From Ewingella allii (GTDB lineage Bacteria; Pseudomonadota; Gammaproteobacteria; Enterobacterales; Enterobacteriaceae), in the NCBI RefSeq assembly GCF_044430645.1, contig NZ_JAWUDN010000008.1, positions 62,001 through 126,000 of the forward strand: 64,000 nt of DNA, given 5' to 3'. This document shows, in pieces, positions 1 through 8,984 of the stretch. The number at the start of each line of letters is the position of its first letter. Positions within the stretch are counted from its first letter, which is position 1. The position numbers were made by a program, and so were the translations under genes. Under the pieces are notes generated by a model, which worked only from the letters and a program-made list of their open reading frames with translations, ran no database searches and had not been told where the DNA came from.

Positions 1-792
1 TTCGAGAAAGCCAAAGACAAAATCATGATGGGTGCGGAACGTCGCTCCATGGTGATGACCGAAGCGCAGAAAGAATCTACGGCATATCACGAAGCGGGCC
101 ACGCCATCATTGGTCGCCTGGTTCCTGAGCATGACCCAGTACACAAAGTCACTATCATCCCTCGTGGACGTGCTTTGGGTGTGACCTTCTTCCTGCCAGT
201 AGGCGATGCGATTAGCGCCAGCCGTCAGAAGCTCGAAAGTCAGATCTCTACCCTGTACGGTGGTCGTCTTGCTGAAGAGATCATCTACGGTGTAGAAAAA
301 GTCTCTACCGGTGCATCCAACGACATCAAAGTGGCGACTTCCATTGCGCGTAACATGGTTACCCAGTGGGGCTTCTCTGAGAAATTGGGTCCATTGCTCT
401 ACGCTGAAGAAGAAGGCGAAGTGTTCTTGGGTCGCTCAGTCGCGAAAGCCAAACACATGTCTGACGAAACTGCTCGTATCATCGATCAGGAAGTTAAATC
501 TCTGGTTGAGCACAACTACCAACGTGCCCGTAAGCTGTTGATGGAAAACATGGACATCCTGCATTCAATGAAAGATGCATTGATGAAATATGAAACCATT
601 GAAGCGCCACAGATTGATGACCTGATGAACCGCAAAGATGTTCGCCCGCCAGCTGGCTGGGATGAGTCTAGCGCGAAAAATGGTAACGACAGTTCCAATG
701 ACGGTGGCGCCCCTAAAGCACCAACGCCAGTAGACGAACCGCGTACGCCGAATCCAGGCAACACGATGTGTGAACAATTTAGCGGCAAATAA
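1..792 (+). CDS. ftsH: ATP-dependent zinc metalloprotease FtsH, C-terminal part
   Basis: The window begins inside this gene, so the membrane segments and the AAA+ ATPase module lie upstream and are not visible. The remaining 263 codons hold the M41 peptidase domain. The zinc-binding HEAGH motif is at positions 88-102, and the conserved stretch ending in STGASNDI follows. The C-terminal tail is rich in Asn, Ser and Pro and ends in SGK, as in other enterobacterial FtsH. The family forms a hexameric inner-membrane protease that degrades SsrA-tagged, misassembled and regulatory proteins such as LpxC and sigma-32. It is followed by a strong terminator and then folP, the usual order. Identification is secure; only the start is missing. 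Confidence 0.97.
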   Translation, partial: FEKAKDKIMMGAERRSMVMTEAQKESTAYHEAGHAIIGRLVPEHDPVHKVTIIPRGRALGVTFFLPVGDAISASRQKLESQISTLYGGRLAEEIIYGVEKVSTGASNDIKVATSIARNMVTQWGFSEKLGPLLYAEEEGEVFLGRSVAKAKHMSDETARIIDQEVKSLVEHNYQRARKLLMENMDILHSMKDALMKYETIEAPQIDDLMNRKDVRPPAGWDESSAKNGNDSSNDGGAPKAPTPVDEPRTPNPGNTMCEQFSGK

Positions 793-830
793 GCCGGTAA
801 TTGGACATCATTGTTGACGTTGTTAATAAA

Positions 831-857
831 AACCTCGGGCTTGCCCGGGGTTTTTTT
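831..857 (+). terminator. Rho-independent terminator after ftsH
   Basis: An eight-pair stem (cctcgggc at 833-840 with gcccgggg at 843-850, one G-U pair) is closed by a CUUG-type tetraloop and followed by seven T residues at 851-857. It lies 39 bases past the ftsH stop and 55 bases before folP. Confidence 0.9.
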
Positions 858-911
858 ATGCATAATGTACGGACGACACAGAATATTTATCAGAAGCGAT
901 AGGACACTAGC

Positions 912-1748
912 ATGCTGCTAAACGCCCAAGGGGTTTCGTTAGACCTCAGATTTCCTCAGGTCATGGGGATCCTTAACGTTACGCCAGATTCTTTCTCTGA
1001 CGGTGGCCGCCATAACCGCATTGATTTGGCACTGCAGCATGCTCAGGCCATGGTTGATGCCGGCGCAACGATAATCGATATCGGCGGCGAGTCTACTCGT
1101 CCGGGCGCCGCAGAGGTCAGCGAGGATGAAGAACTTTCCCGCGTCATCCCCGTGGTCGAAGCTATTTATCGCCGGATGGAAGTTTGGATATCCGTCGATA
1201 CCTCGAAAGCCGCGGTTATCCGAGAATCAGCTGCCGCCGGCGCCCACATCATCAATGATATTCGCTCTCTGCAAGAGCCTGGCGCCCTAGAAGCCGCTGC
1301 GGCGACCGGCCTGCCTGTCTGCCTGATGCACATGCAGGGGCAGCCAAAAACGATGCAACATTCACCGAAATATGACGATCTGATTGGTGAAATCGATAGC
1401 TACTTCGCCGCACAAATTGCGCGTTGTGTGAGCGCGGGTATTCCGAAAAATAAATTGTTGCTCGACCCAGGCTTCGGTTTCGGTAAGAATTTAAACCACA
1501 ACTACCAGCTGCTCGCAAGGCTGGCTGAATTCCACCATTTTGGGTTGCCATTACTGGTTGGGATGTCGAGAAAATCGATGATTGGGCAGTTACTCAATGT
1601 GTCCCCGGAAAATCGGGTGAGTGGAAGTATTGCCTGCGCCGTTATTGCTGCAATGCAAGGCGCGCAAATAATCAGAGTGCATGACGTAAAAGAAACCGTC
1701 GAGGCGATGCGTATCGTTGAGGCAACACTTTCAGCAAGGGAAGAATAA
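912..1748 (+). CDS. folP: Dihydropteroate synthase
   Basis: FolP condenses 6-hydroxymethyl-7,8-dihydropterin pyrophosphate with p-aminobenzoate to give dihydropteroate in the cytoplasmic folate pathway; it is the sulfonamide target. The 278-residue TIM-barrel protein shows both family signatures: MGILNVTPDSFSDGG near residues 18-32 and GGESTRPGA near 58-66. The sulfonamide-loop and C-terminal VGMSRKS and RVHDV motifs are also present. The ATG is preceded by AGGAC. The gene stops five bases before glmM, so the two are probably cotranscribed. Length is normal for the family and nothing looks unusual. Confidence 0.97.
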   Translation: MLLNAQGVSLDLRFPQVMGILNVTPDSFSDGGRHNRIDLALQHAQAMVDAGATIIDIGGESTRPGAAEVSEDEELSRVIPVVEAIYRRMEVWISVDTSKAAVIRESAAAGAHIINDIRSLQEPGALEAAAATGLPVCLMHMQGQPKTMQHSPKYDDLIGEIDSYFAAQIARCVSAGIPKNKLLLDPGFGFGKNLNHNYQLLARLAEFHHFGLPLLVGMSRKSMIGQLLNVSPENRVSGSIACAVIAAMQGAQIIRVHDVKETVEAMRIVEATLSAREE

Positions 1749-1753
1749 AAATT

Positions 1754-3094
1754 ATGAGCAACCGTAAATACTTTGGTACAGATGGCATTCGTGGCAAAGT
1801 TGGCGAAAGCCCGATCACGCCTGATTTCGTATTAAAGTTGGGCTGGGCCGCAGGTAAAGTCCTCGCCCGCCATGGTTCGCGCAAAGTCATTATTGGCAAA
1901 GATACCCGCATTTCTGGCTATATGCTGGAATCAGCACTCGAAGCCGGCCTTGCTGCCGCAGGTCTTTCCGCCTCTTTCACCGGCCCAATGCCAACTCCGG
2001 CCGTTGCTTACCTGACCCGCACCTTCCGCGCGGAAGCAGGTATCGTCATTTCAGCCTCTCATAACCCTTATTATGACAACGGCATCAAATTCTTCTCCAT
2101 CGACGGTACTAAGCTGCCTGACGATGTTGAAGAAGCCATTGAAGCTGAAATGGATAAGCCGCTGACCTGCGTTGAGTCGGCAGAGCTGGGTAAAGCCAGC
2201 CGCATTGTGGATGCAGCTGGCCGCTACATTGAATTCTGCAAAGGCACATTCCCAAGCGAACTAAGCCTAAATGGCCTGAAAATCGTGGTTGACTGCGCAA
2301 ATGGCGCGACCTACCACATTGCGCCAAGCGTGATGCGCGAGTTAGGCGCGAAAGTGATCGCTATCGGCTGCGAACCCGATGGGATGAATATCAATGAAAA
2401 ATGCGGCGCGACGGATGTTCGTCTGCTGCAAGAGCGCGTTCTGGCTGAGAAGGCCGATGTCGGTCTGGCCTTTGATGGCGACGGCGACCGTATCATCATG
2501 GTTGACCATGAAGGAAATAAGGTCGATGGCGACCAGATCATGTATATCATTGCGCGCGAAGGTCTGCGCCAGGGCCAGCTGAAAGGCGGCGTGGTGGGCA
2601 CCTTGATGAGTAACATGGGTCTTGAGCTGGCATTGAAACAGCTAGGTATTCCATTCACTCGCGCCAAAGTTGGCGACCGCTACGTTCTTGAGAAGATGAA
2701 AGAGAAGGGTTGGAGCATTGGTGCCGAAAATTCAGGCCATGTGATCCTGCTGGACAAAACCACCACCGGTGACGGCATTGTGGCAGGCCTGCAAGTGCTG
2801 ACCGCCATGGCGCGTAACCACATGAGCCTGCATGACCTGTGCAGCGGCATGAAATTACTGCCACAAGTGCTGGTTAATGTTCGTTTCGCCGGAACCCATG
2901 ACCCGCTGGAAACTGAAGAAGTGAAAACCATTACTGCTGAGGTTGAAAAACAGCTGGCAGGGCGGGGCCGAGTATTACTGCGTAAATCAGGTACTGAGCC
3001 GTTAATTCGCGTTATGGTGGAAGGTGAAGACGGCGCGTTAGTAGAAATGCTGGCTAACCGCATTGCTGATGCCGTAAAAGCGTCAAAGCCATAA
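1754..3094 (+). CDS. glmM: Phosphoglucosamine mutase
   Basis: GlmM converts glucosamine-6-phosphate to glucosamine-1-phosphate, feeding UDP-GlcNAc synthesis for peptidoglycan and lipopolysaccharide. The 446-residue protein carries the phosphoserine loop ISASHNP, with the catalytic serine at residue 102. The magnesium-binding DGDGDR is at 241-246, the sugar-binding GAENSGH near 318-324, and a C-terminal phosphate-binding RKSGTEPLIR. All four domains of the alpha-phosphohexomutase family are therefore intact. The start ATG lies five bases after folP. A terminator follows the gene. Confidence 0.97.
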   Translation: MSNRKYFGTDGIRGKVGESPITPDFVLKLGWAAGKVLARHGSRKVIIGKDTRISGYMLESALEAGLAAAGLSASFTGPMPTPAVAYLTRTFRAEAGIVISASHNPYYDNGIKFFSIDGTKLPDDVEEAIEAEMDKPLTCVESAELGKASRIVDAAGRYIEFCKGTFPSELSLNGLKIVVDCANGATYHIAPSVMRELGAKVIAIGCEPDGMNINEKCGATDVRLLQERVLAEKADVGLAFDGDGDRIIMVDHEGNKVDGDQIMYIIAREGLRQGQLKGGVVGTLMSNMGLELALKQLGIPFTRAKVGDRYVLEKMKEKGWSIGAENSGHVILLDKTTTGDGIVAGLQVLTAMARNHMSLHDLCSGMKLLPQVLVNVRFAGTHDPLETEEVKTITAEVEKQLAGRGRVLLRKSGTEPLIRVMVEGEDGALVEMLANRIADAVKASKP

Positions 3095-3126
3095 TTGAGT
3101 AACAGCACTGATTCTTAAAATAATTT

Positions 3127-3165
3127 GGGCCTTTTTTGAGCATGAAAAAGGCCCGAAATTTTTCT
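3127..3165 (+). terminator. Rho-independent terminator after glmM
   Basis: A ten-pair stem (gggccttttt at 3127-3136 with aaaaaggccc at 3145-3154) is followed by a T-containing tract (gaaatttttc). It sits in the 255-base gap between glmM and secG. Confidence 0.8.
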
Positions 3166-3231
3166 GACGCACAGACTTTGACTGCTTTTGACGTTTTTTT
3201 CCGCAAACGAACAATCCTCGTCAAATTGCCC

Positions 3232-3260
3232 TTGCGTCCCCATACACCTTTGGTTAGTAT
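3232..3260 (+). promoter_or_regulatory. Candidate sigma-70 promoter for secG
   Basis: TTGCGT at 3232-3237 and TAGTAT at 3255-3260 are separated by exactly 17 bases, about 90 bases upstream of the secG ATG and downstream of the glmM terminator. This is a sequence match only; no start site can be seen. Confidence 0.45.
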
Positions 3261-3349
3261 TCACACCCGCTTCAGTGGGTCATTGAAATCCACTAAATTG
3301 GTGAGAAGCATTTAGCATGCGGTGAACCCGCAAGGATACAGGTACTACT

Positions 3350-3688
3350 ATGTACGAAGCTCTTCTGGTGATTTTCCTTCTCGTAGCAATCGGCCTGGTG
3401 GCTATGGTTATGCTGCAACAAGGTAAAGGTGCTGATATGGGAGCCTCTTTCGGAGCAGGTGCTTCTGGCACATTGTTCGGTTCGAGTGGTTCCGGTAACT
3501 TCATGACCCGTACGACAGCTATTTTAGCGGCGCTTTTCTTCGTTATTAGCTTGATCTTGGGCAACATGAGTACCCATAAGGGCCAGCAAGGTAGTGAGTG
3601 GGAGAACTTGGGTCAGCCAGCGAAAACTGAGCAGACTACAACTGCACCAGCGGCTCCAGCAGCGCCTAACAGTGATGTTCCTCATTAA
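3350..3688 (+). CDS. secG: Protein translocase subunit SecG
   Basis: SecG is the small non-essential subunit of the SecYEG channel in the inner membrane and assists SecA-driven preprotein translocation. The 112-residue protein has two hydrophobic helices (about residues 3-22 and 54-74). Between them lies the diagnostic glycine/serine-rich loop with the MLQQGKGADMGASFGAG core. A Pro/Ala-rich C-terminal tail ends in PH. It is monocistronic before the tRNA-Leu gene, the order seen across Enterobacterales. Confidence 0.96.
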   Translation: MYEALLVIFLLVAIGLVAMVMLQQGKGADMGASFGAGASGTLFGSSGSGNFMTRTTAILAALFFVISLILGNMSTHKGQQGSEWENLGQPAKTEQTTTAPAAPAAPNSDVPH

Positions 3689-3787
3689 TCTGTAGATTGA
3701 ATGTTATTGCTCTTATAAAGAAGTGGAAGTAAGCTTTTCAATCAATGGCTTATGCTTGGACAGTAGAAGCGATTGTGAAAAATAAGT

Positions 3788-3874
3788 GCCGAGGTGGTGG
3801 AATTGGTAGACACGCTACCTTGAGGTGGTAGTGCCCGAATGGGCTTACGGGTTCAAGTCCCGTCCTCGGTACCA
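3788..3874 (+). tRNA. leuU: tRNA-Leu (anticodon GAG)
   Basis: This 87-base gene has an encoded CCA end. The acceptor arm GCCGAGG pairs with CCTCGGT, the long type-II variable arm is present, and the T-arm reads GGGTTCAAGTCCC. The anticodon GAG is at 3822-3824, reading CUC/CUU leucine codons. It directly follows secG, as leuU does in E. coli. Confidence 0.97.
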
Positions 3875-3888
3875 ATCTTTGTGATAAC

Positions 3889-3917
3889 TTGCTTTTAAGC
3901 GGTTATCGGCGTAGTAT
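3889..3917 (+). promoter_or_regulatory. Candidate promoter for the tRNA-fMet/rimP operon
   Basis: TTGCTT (3889-3894) and TAGTAT (3912-3917) are spaced by 17 bases. They end 16 bases before the tRNA-fMet gene and are followed by a G+C-containing discriminator. The inverted pair GATAAC (3884-3889) and GTTATC (3902-3907) overlaps the -35 element and spacer and could form a hairpin or an operator. Confidence 0.5.
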
Positions 3918-3933
3918 TTGCCACGTTTTCGGA

Positions 3934-4010
<77 letters not shown>

Positions 4011-4020
4011 CTTTCCCTAA

Positions 4021-4087
4021 GTGTTTATTTCAAATAGACTTTCAGTTTCCTCCTGTTATGTTCTGCAGTTTCAATTTGAAATAACAC
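4021..4087 (+). repeat. Inverted repeat between tRNA-fMet and rimP
   Basis: TTATTTCAAAT (4025-4035) and ATTTGAAATAA (4074-4084) are perfect 11-base complements. GTG and CAC extend them outward after a one-base bulge. The 38-base loop is pyrimidine-rich. It lies just downstream of the mature tRNA end, so a role in tRNA 3' processing or in leader structure of the operon transcript is plausible but inferred. Confidence 0.6.
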
Positions 4088-4099
4088 TTTCGAAAGTTG

Positions 4100-4164
4100 C
4101 GCCGAAGTCGCTTTTCGGCGAACAGGGTCCAGTTTCATAAAGCCCCGATTTATCGGGGTTTTTT
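4100..4164 (+). terminator. Hairpin plus Rho-independent terminator before rimP
   Basis: Two hairpins lie in tandem. CGCCGAA (4100-4106) pairs with TTCGGCG (4114-4120). CCCCGA (4143-4148) pairs with TCGGGG (4153-4158) and is followed by six T residues at 4159-4164. The second is a typical terminator or attenuator between the tRNA and the rimP-nusA-infB genes, which would set the ratio of tRNA to downstream mRNA. Confidence 0.75.
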
Positions 4165-4224
4165 GTTATTTGGCAGCAGAATCACTGGGCTATTAGGCCC
4201 TTTTTTTATGTCTTGGGGGTGGGC

Positions 4225-4677
4225 TTGTCCACATTAGAACAAAAATTAACAGAGATGATTTCAGCACCGGTTGAAGCATTGGGCTTCGAGCTGGTAGGCA
4301 TCGAGTTCGTAAGAGCTCGCCAATCGACGCTACGCATCTATATTGATAGTGAAGACGGGATCACAGTTGATAATTGTGCTGATGTCAGCCACCAGGTTAG
4401 CGCCGTGTTGGATGTCGAAGACCCCGTCACTGTTGCATACAACCTGGAAGTTTCCTCTCCCGGTCTCGATCGCCCTATGTTTACCGCTGAACATTACCAA
4501 CGTTTTCTCGGTGACGAGGTGAGTCTGGTACTGCGGATGGCTATGCAGAACCGTCGCAAATGGCAGGGAATTATTAAGGCTGTCGAAGGCGAAATGATCA
4601 CGGTTACTGTGGAAGGCAAAGATGAAGTGTTCGCGCTGAGCAATATCCAGAAAGCGAACCTGGTACCCCACTTTTAA
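4225..4677 (+). CDS. rimP: Ribosome maturation factor RimP
   Basis: RimP binds free 30S subunits and is needed for maturation of the 16S central pseudoknot and for S19 assembly. The protein begins MSTLEQKLTEMI and ends KANLVPHF, and carries the conserved SSPGLDRP motif at the junction of its two domains. I chose the TTG at 4225, which gives the usual 150 residues and has GGGGGT (4215-4220) as its ribosome-binding site. A GTG at 4219 or a TTG at 4213 would add two or four residues. It is followed within 25 bases by nusA. Confidence 0.93.
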   Translation: MSTLEQKLTEMISAPVEALGFELVGIEFVRARQSTLRIYIDSEDGITVDNCADVSHQVSAVLDVEDPVTVAYNLEVSSPGLDRPMFTAEHYQRFLGDEVSLVLRMAMQNRRKWQGIIKAVEGEMITVTVEGKDEVFALSNIQKANLVPHF

Positions 4678-4698
4678 AGTTTGGATGAGGCAACTAGG

Positions 4699-6186
4699 AT
4701 GAACAAAGAAATTCTGGCTGTTGTAGAAGCGGTTTCTAATGAAAAATCACTCCCGCGCGAGAAGATTTTTGAAGCGCTGGAAACTGCGTTATCGACAGCG
4801 ACTAAGAAAAAGTACGAACAAGAAATTGAAGTCCGCGTCACCATCGATCGTAAAACCGGTGACTTTGACACCTTCCGCCGTTGGGTTGCTGTTGACGAAG
4901 TTACGCAACCAACGCGTGAAATCACCCTTGAAGCTGCCCAATACGAAGACCCTTCTATTGAATTAGGCGGTTACATCGAAGATCAGATTGAGTCTGTCAC
5001 CTTCGACCGTATTACAACTCAGACCGCGAAACAGGTTATCGTACAAAAAGTACGTGAAGCTGAACGTGCGATGGTGGTTGAGCAGTTCCGCGAACAGCAA
5101 GGCGAAATCGTCACTGGCGTGGTTAAGAAAGTTAACCGTGATAGCATCGCTCTCGATTTAGGCAGCAATGCTGAAGCGGTTATTCTGCGCGAAGACATGC
5201 TGCCACGTGAAAACTTCCGCTCTGGCGACCGTATTCGTGGCGTGCTGTATGACGTCCGCCCAGAAGCACGCGGCGCACAGCTGTTCGTCAGCCGTTCTCG
5301 TAACGAGATGCTGATTGAACTGTTCCGCATCGAAGTACCAGAAATTGGTGAAGAGCTGATTGAAATTAAAGCAGCAGCTCGTGACCCAGGCTCTCGTGCC
5401 AAAATTGCCGTTAAAACCAACGACAAACGCATTGACCCAGTGGGTGCATGTGTTGGTATGCGCGGTGCTCGCGTGCAGGCCGTGTCTAGCGAATTAGGCG
5501 GCGAGCGTATCGATATCGTATTATGGGACGACAACCCTGCCCAGTTCGTTATCAATGCTATGGCGCCTGCCGATGTTGCTTCCATCGTGGTTGACGAAGA
5601 CAAACACACTATGGATGTCGCTGTTGAAGCCAGCAATCTGGCTCAGGCGATTGGTCGTAATGGCCAAAACGTTCGTTTAGCCTCTCAACTGAGCGGTTGG
5701 GAACTGAACGTTATGACTGCGGATGACCTGCAAGCCAAACATCAGGCTGAGGCTCATGCCGCGATTGAAACTTTCACCAAATATCTGGCTATCGACGAAG
5801 ATTTCGCCACTGTCTTGGTAGAAGAAGGTTTCTCAACGCTCGAAGAATTGGCCTATGTGCCAATGAAAGAATTGCTAGAAATCGATGGCCTGGATGAAGA
5901 CACGGTAGATGCTCTGCGCGAACGTGCGAAAGAAGCATTAACTACACTGGCTTTAGCTCAGGAAGAAAGTCTCGGCGACAATAAGCCTGCAGAAGATTTG
6001 CTGAACCTGGCGGGTCTGGAACGTAGCATGGCATTTAAACTGGCTGCACATGGGGTTTGTACGCTGGAAGATCTTGCCGAGCAGGGTGTCGACGATCTGG
6101 CGGATATTGAAGGTCTTAGTGACGAACAGGCTGGTGAACTTATCATGGCCGCGCGCAATATCTGCTGGTTTGGCGACAATGCGTAA
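4699..6186 (+). CDS. nusA: Transcription termination/antitermination factor NusA
   Basis: NusA binds RNA polymerase, promotes pausing and intrinsic termination, and takes part in antitermination on rRNA operons. The 495-residue protein has an N-terminal polymerase-binding domain (about 1-125), an S1 domain (about 135-200), and two KH domains, seen in GACVGMRGARVQAV and QAIGRNGQNVRLA. Two C-terminal acidic repeats, which in gammaproteobacteria contact the alpha subunit and RNA, complete it. The ATG at 4699 is preceded by GAGG at a good distance; an in-frame TTG six codons upstream is less likely. It sits between rimP and infB in the standard operon. Confidence 0.97.
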   Translation: MNKEILAVVEAVSNEKSLPREKIFEALETALSTATKKKYEQEIEVRVTIDRKTGDFDTFRRWVAVDEVTQPTREITLEAAQYEDPSIELGGYIEDQIESVTFDRITTQTAKQVIVQKVREAERAMVVEQFREQQGEIVTGVVKKVNRDSIALDLGSNAEAVILREDMLPRENFRSGDRIRGVLYDVRPEARGAQLFVSRSRNEMLIELFRIEVPEIGEELIEIKAAARDPGSRAKIAVKTNDKRIDPVGACVGMRGARVQAVSSELGGERIDIVLWDDNPAQFVINAMAPADVASIVVDEDKHTMDVAVEASNLAQAIGRNGQNVRLASQLSGWELNVMTADDLQAKHQAEAHAAIETFTKYLAIDEDFATVLVEEGFSTLEELAYVPMKELLEIDGLDEDTVDALRERAKEALTTLALAQEESLGDNKPAEDLLNLAGLERSMAFKLAAHGVCTLEDLAEQGVDDLADIEGLSDEQAGELIMAARNICWFGDNA

Positions 6187-6210
6187 TAAACTGTAGCAGG
6201 AAGGAACAGC

Positions 6211-8904
6211 ATGACAGATGTAACCGTAAAATCGCTGGCAGCAGAGATTCAAACTCCGGTTGATCGCCTGGTACAGCAATTTGCTGATGCAGGGATCGAC
6301 AAGTCTGAAGCTGACTCTGTCACCCAGCAAGAAAAAGAGACATTATTGGCGCACTTGAACCGTGGAAACGGCAGTGCTCCAAACAAACTGACCTTACAAC
6401 GCAAAACGCGTAGTACACTGAACATTCCGAGCACCGGCGGAAAGAGTAAATCGGTGCAAATCGAAGTCCGCAAGAAACGCACTTATGTAAAACGTGATAT
6501 GACCGAAGCTGAACAAGCCCAGGCCGAAGCGGAAGAGCAGGCGAAGCGTGAAGCGGAAGAACAGGCACAGCGTGCAGCAGCAGAGCAAGCCCAGCGCGAA
6601 GCTCAAGAAAAAGCGAAGCGCGCCGCCGAAGAGCAAGCCAAACGTGAGGCCGCTGAAAAAGCTAAGCGCGACGCAGCGGAAAAAGACAAAGTGACAAATC
6701 AACATACCGACGAAGTAACCAAACCAGCTCAGGCAGATAAAGCACGCCGTGAAGCTGAAGCCGCAGAGCTGAAACGCAAAACGGAAGAAGAAGCCCAGCG
6801 TAAGATCGAAGAAAACGCGAAACGCGTTGCAGAAGAGGCCCGTAAAATGGCTGACTCTGGCGTCTGGACTGAAGTTGTTGCGCCAAGCGAATCCGAATCC
6901 GCTGACTATCATGTCACCACTTCTACCCACGCTCGTGCAGCTGAAGACGAAAATGACGCCAAGGTTGAAGGCGATCGTCGCAGCCGTACTCGCGGTGGCA
7001 AAGCGACCAAGCAGAAGAAAGGCAATAAACTGTCTGAATCTAAAGCAGACCGCGAAGAAGCGCGCGCTGTAGGTCGTAACGGTAAAGGCAAACGTAAGCC
7101 AAGCACGCTGCAACAGAGCTTCAATAAGCCAGTTGTTGCTGTAAACCGTGACGTTGTGCTGGGTGAAACCATCACCGTTGCTGAGCTGGCGAACAAAATG
7201 GCTGTTAAAGGCTCTCAGGTCATCAAAACAATGATGAAGCTGGGTGCGATGGCGACCATCAACCAGGTTATCGATCAGGAAACTGCTCAGCTGGTTGCTG
7301 AAGAAATGGGCCATAAAGTTATCCTGCGTCGTGAAAACGAGCTGGAAGAAGCGCTGATGAGCGACCGTGACACAGGTGCGTCAGCAGCTGCTGAGCCACG
7401 TGCTCCAGTTGTGACCATCATGGGCCACGTTGACCACGGTAAAACCTCTCTGCTTGACTACATTCGTTCAACGAAAGTCGCAGCGGGCGAAGCCGGCGGT
7501 ATTACGCAGCATATCGGTGCTTATCACGTTGAAACTGAAAACGGCATGATCACCTTCCTGGATACTCCAGGACACGCCGCATTTACCTCAATGCGTGCTC
7601 GTGGTGCTCAGGCAACGGATATCGTGGTTCTGGTTGTTTCTGCAGATGATGGCGTTATGCCACAAACCATCGAAGCTGTTCAGCATGCGAAAGCCGCTGG
7701 CGTGCCAATCGTGGTTGCAGTAAACAAAATTGATAAACCAGAAGCGGATCCAGATCGCGTTCGCACCGAACTGTCTCAGTACGGCGTTATGCCAGAAGAG
7801 TGGGGCGGCGAGTCTCAGTTCGTACACGTTTCTGCGAAAGCAGGTACAGGTATCGACGAACTGCTGGACGCTATTCTGCTGCAAGCCGAAGTTCTGGAAC
7901 TGAAAGCAGTTCGCAGCGGCATGGCAAGCGGTGTTGTTATCGAATCCTTCCTGGATAAAGGGCGTGGCCCAGTGGCGACTGTTCTGGTTCAAGAGGGTAC
8001 GCTGAACAAGGGTGATATCATCCTGTGTGGCTTCGAATACGGCCGTGTTCGTGCAATGCGTGATGAGTTGGGCCGTGACATTTCGTCTGCGGGTCCTTCT
8101 ATCCCTGTGGAAGTGCTGGGTCTTTCTAGCGTTCCTGCTGCCGGTGACGAAGTGACTGTTGTACGTGACGAGAAGAAAGCCCGTGAAGTTGCCCTGTATC
8201 GTCAAGGTAAGTTCCGTGAAGTTAAACTGGCTCGCCAGCAGAAATCTAAACTGGAAAACATGTTTGCGAACATGACCGAAGGCGAAGTTTCTGAACTGAA
8301 CATCGTTCTGAAGTCTGACGTACAAGGTTCTTGTGAAGCGATTTCTGACGCGCTGCAAAATCTGTCTACCGACGAAGTGAAAGTTAAGATTGTTGGTATG
8401 GGCGTAGGTGGTATCACCGAAACCGACGCAACGCTGGCTGCTGCTTCTAACGCTATCATCCTTGGCTTCAACGTACGTGCCGATGCATCTGCTCGCCGTG
8501 TCGTAGAAAGCGAAAGTCTGGATCTGCGTTACTACTCCGTCATCTATAACCTGATTGACGAAGTTAAGCAGGCGATGAGCGGTATGTTGGCGCCAGAATA
8601 CAAACAGCAAATCATTGGTCTGGCTGAAGTTCGTGACGTATTCAAGTCACCGAAATTTGGCGCAATCGCAGGCTGTATGGTTACTGAAGGTATGATTAAG
8701 CGTAACAACCCAATCCGTGTACTGCGTGACAACGTGGTTATCTATGAAGGCGAGCTGGAATCCCTGCGCCGCTTCAAAGATGACGTTGCCGAAGTTCGTA
8801 ACGGCATGGAATGTGGTATCGGCGTGAAGAACTACAACGATGTGCGTACTGGCGATGTGATCGAAGTATTCGAAATCATCGAGATCAAACGTACCATCGC
8901 GTAA
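6211..8904 (+). CDS. infB: Translation initiation factor IF-2
   Basis: IF-2 is the GTPase that places fMet-tRNA on the 30S subunit and promotes 50S joining. The 897-residue protein starts with the small IF2N domain. A long Ala/Glu/Lys/Arg-rich helical linker follows (about residues 95-215), then a second IF2N domain (about 310-365), the GTPase domain, and the C-terminal domains that bind fMet. The P-loop GHVDHGKT is at 405-412, and DTPGH and NKID follow. AGGAAGG precedes the ATG. The gene is 25 bases after nusA and a G/C hairpin separates it from rbfA. Confidence 0.98.
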   Translation: MTDVTVKSLAAEIQTPVDRLVQQFADAGIDKSEADSVTQQEKETLLAHLNRGNGSAPNKLTLQRKTRSTLNIPSTGGKSKSVQIEVRKKRTYVKRDMTEAEQAQAEAEEQAKREAEEQAQRAAAEQAQREAQEKAKRAAEEQAKREAAEKAKRDAAEKDKVTNQHTDEVTKPAQADKARREAEAAELKRKTEEEAQRKIEENAKRVAEEARKMADSGVWTEVVAPSESESADYHVTTSTHARAAEDENDAKVEGDRRSRTRGGKATKQKKGNKLSESKADREEARAVGRNGKGKRKPSTLQQSFNKPVVAVNRDVVLGETITVAELANKMAVKGSQVIKTMMKLGAMATINQVIDQETAQLVAEEMGHKVILRRENELEEALMSDRDTGASAAAEPRAPVVTIMGHVDHGKTSLLDYIRSTKVAAGEAGGITQHIGAYHVETENGMITFLDTPGHAAFTSMRARGAQATDIVVLVVSADDGVMPQTIEAVQHAKAAGVPIVVAVNKIDKPEADPDRVRTELSQYGVMPEEWGGESQFVHVSAKAGTGIDELLDAILLQAEVLELKAVRSGMASGVVIESFLDKGRGPVATVLVQEGTLNKGDIILCGFEYGRVRAMRDELGRDISSAGPSIPVEVLGLSSVPAAGDEVTVVRDEKKAREVALYRQGKFREVKLARQQKSKLENMFANMTEGEVSELNIVLKSDVQGSCEAISDALQNLSTDEVKVKIVGMGVGGITETDATLAAASNAIILGFNVRADASARRVVESESLDLRYYSVIYNLIDEVKQAMSGMLAPEYKQQIIGLAEVRDVFKSPKFGAIAGCMVTEGMIKRNNPIRVLRDNVVIYEGELESLRRFKDDVAEVRNGMECGIGVKNYNDVRTGDVIEVFEIIEIKRTIA
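6513..6680 (+). repeat. Degenerate repeats in the IF-2 linker
   Basis: Codons about 102-157 of infB encode tandem degenerate units of the pattern AKREAEEQA, giving a highly charged, Ala-rich helix. This is the usual length-variable region of enterobacterial IF-2. Confidence 0.75.
6691..8904 (+). other. infB: Internal in-frame start giving the shorter IF2-2 isoform
   Basis: A GTG at 6691 is codon 161 of infB. It is preceded by GGAA and sits in the context EKDKVTNQ, which matches the known GTG start of the IF2-beta form in E. coli (EKDKVSNQ). Translation from here would give a 737-residue protein lacking the first IF2N domain and half of the linker. That the codon is used here is inferred from family knowledge. 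Confidence 0.6.
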
Positions 8905-8931
8905 TCTTAGCGACGTCGCTTATATCCAGTT

Positions 8932-8959
8932 GGGGGGCCTTGAGCCCCCCTCTTTGTCT
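8932..8959 (+). terminator. G/C-rich hairpin between infB and rbfA
   Basis: GGGGGGC (8932-8938) and GCCCCCC (8944-8950) form a seven-pair stem with a five-base loop, followed by TCTTTGTCT. The U tract is broken, so this may be a partial terminator or an RNA-processing and stability element within the operon. Confidence 0.55.
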
Positions 8960-8984
8960 GGAGATTGTCTGAAGGAGTTTTATC

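Noticed and set aside
7588..8610. A 340-codon open frame antisense to infB
   Set aside because: It mirrors the strongly biased codons of infB, has no ribosome-binding site and resembles no protein family I know. It is a shadow frame.
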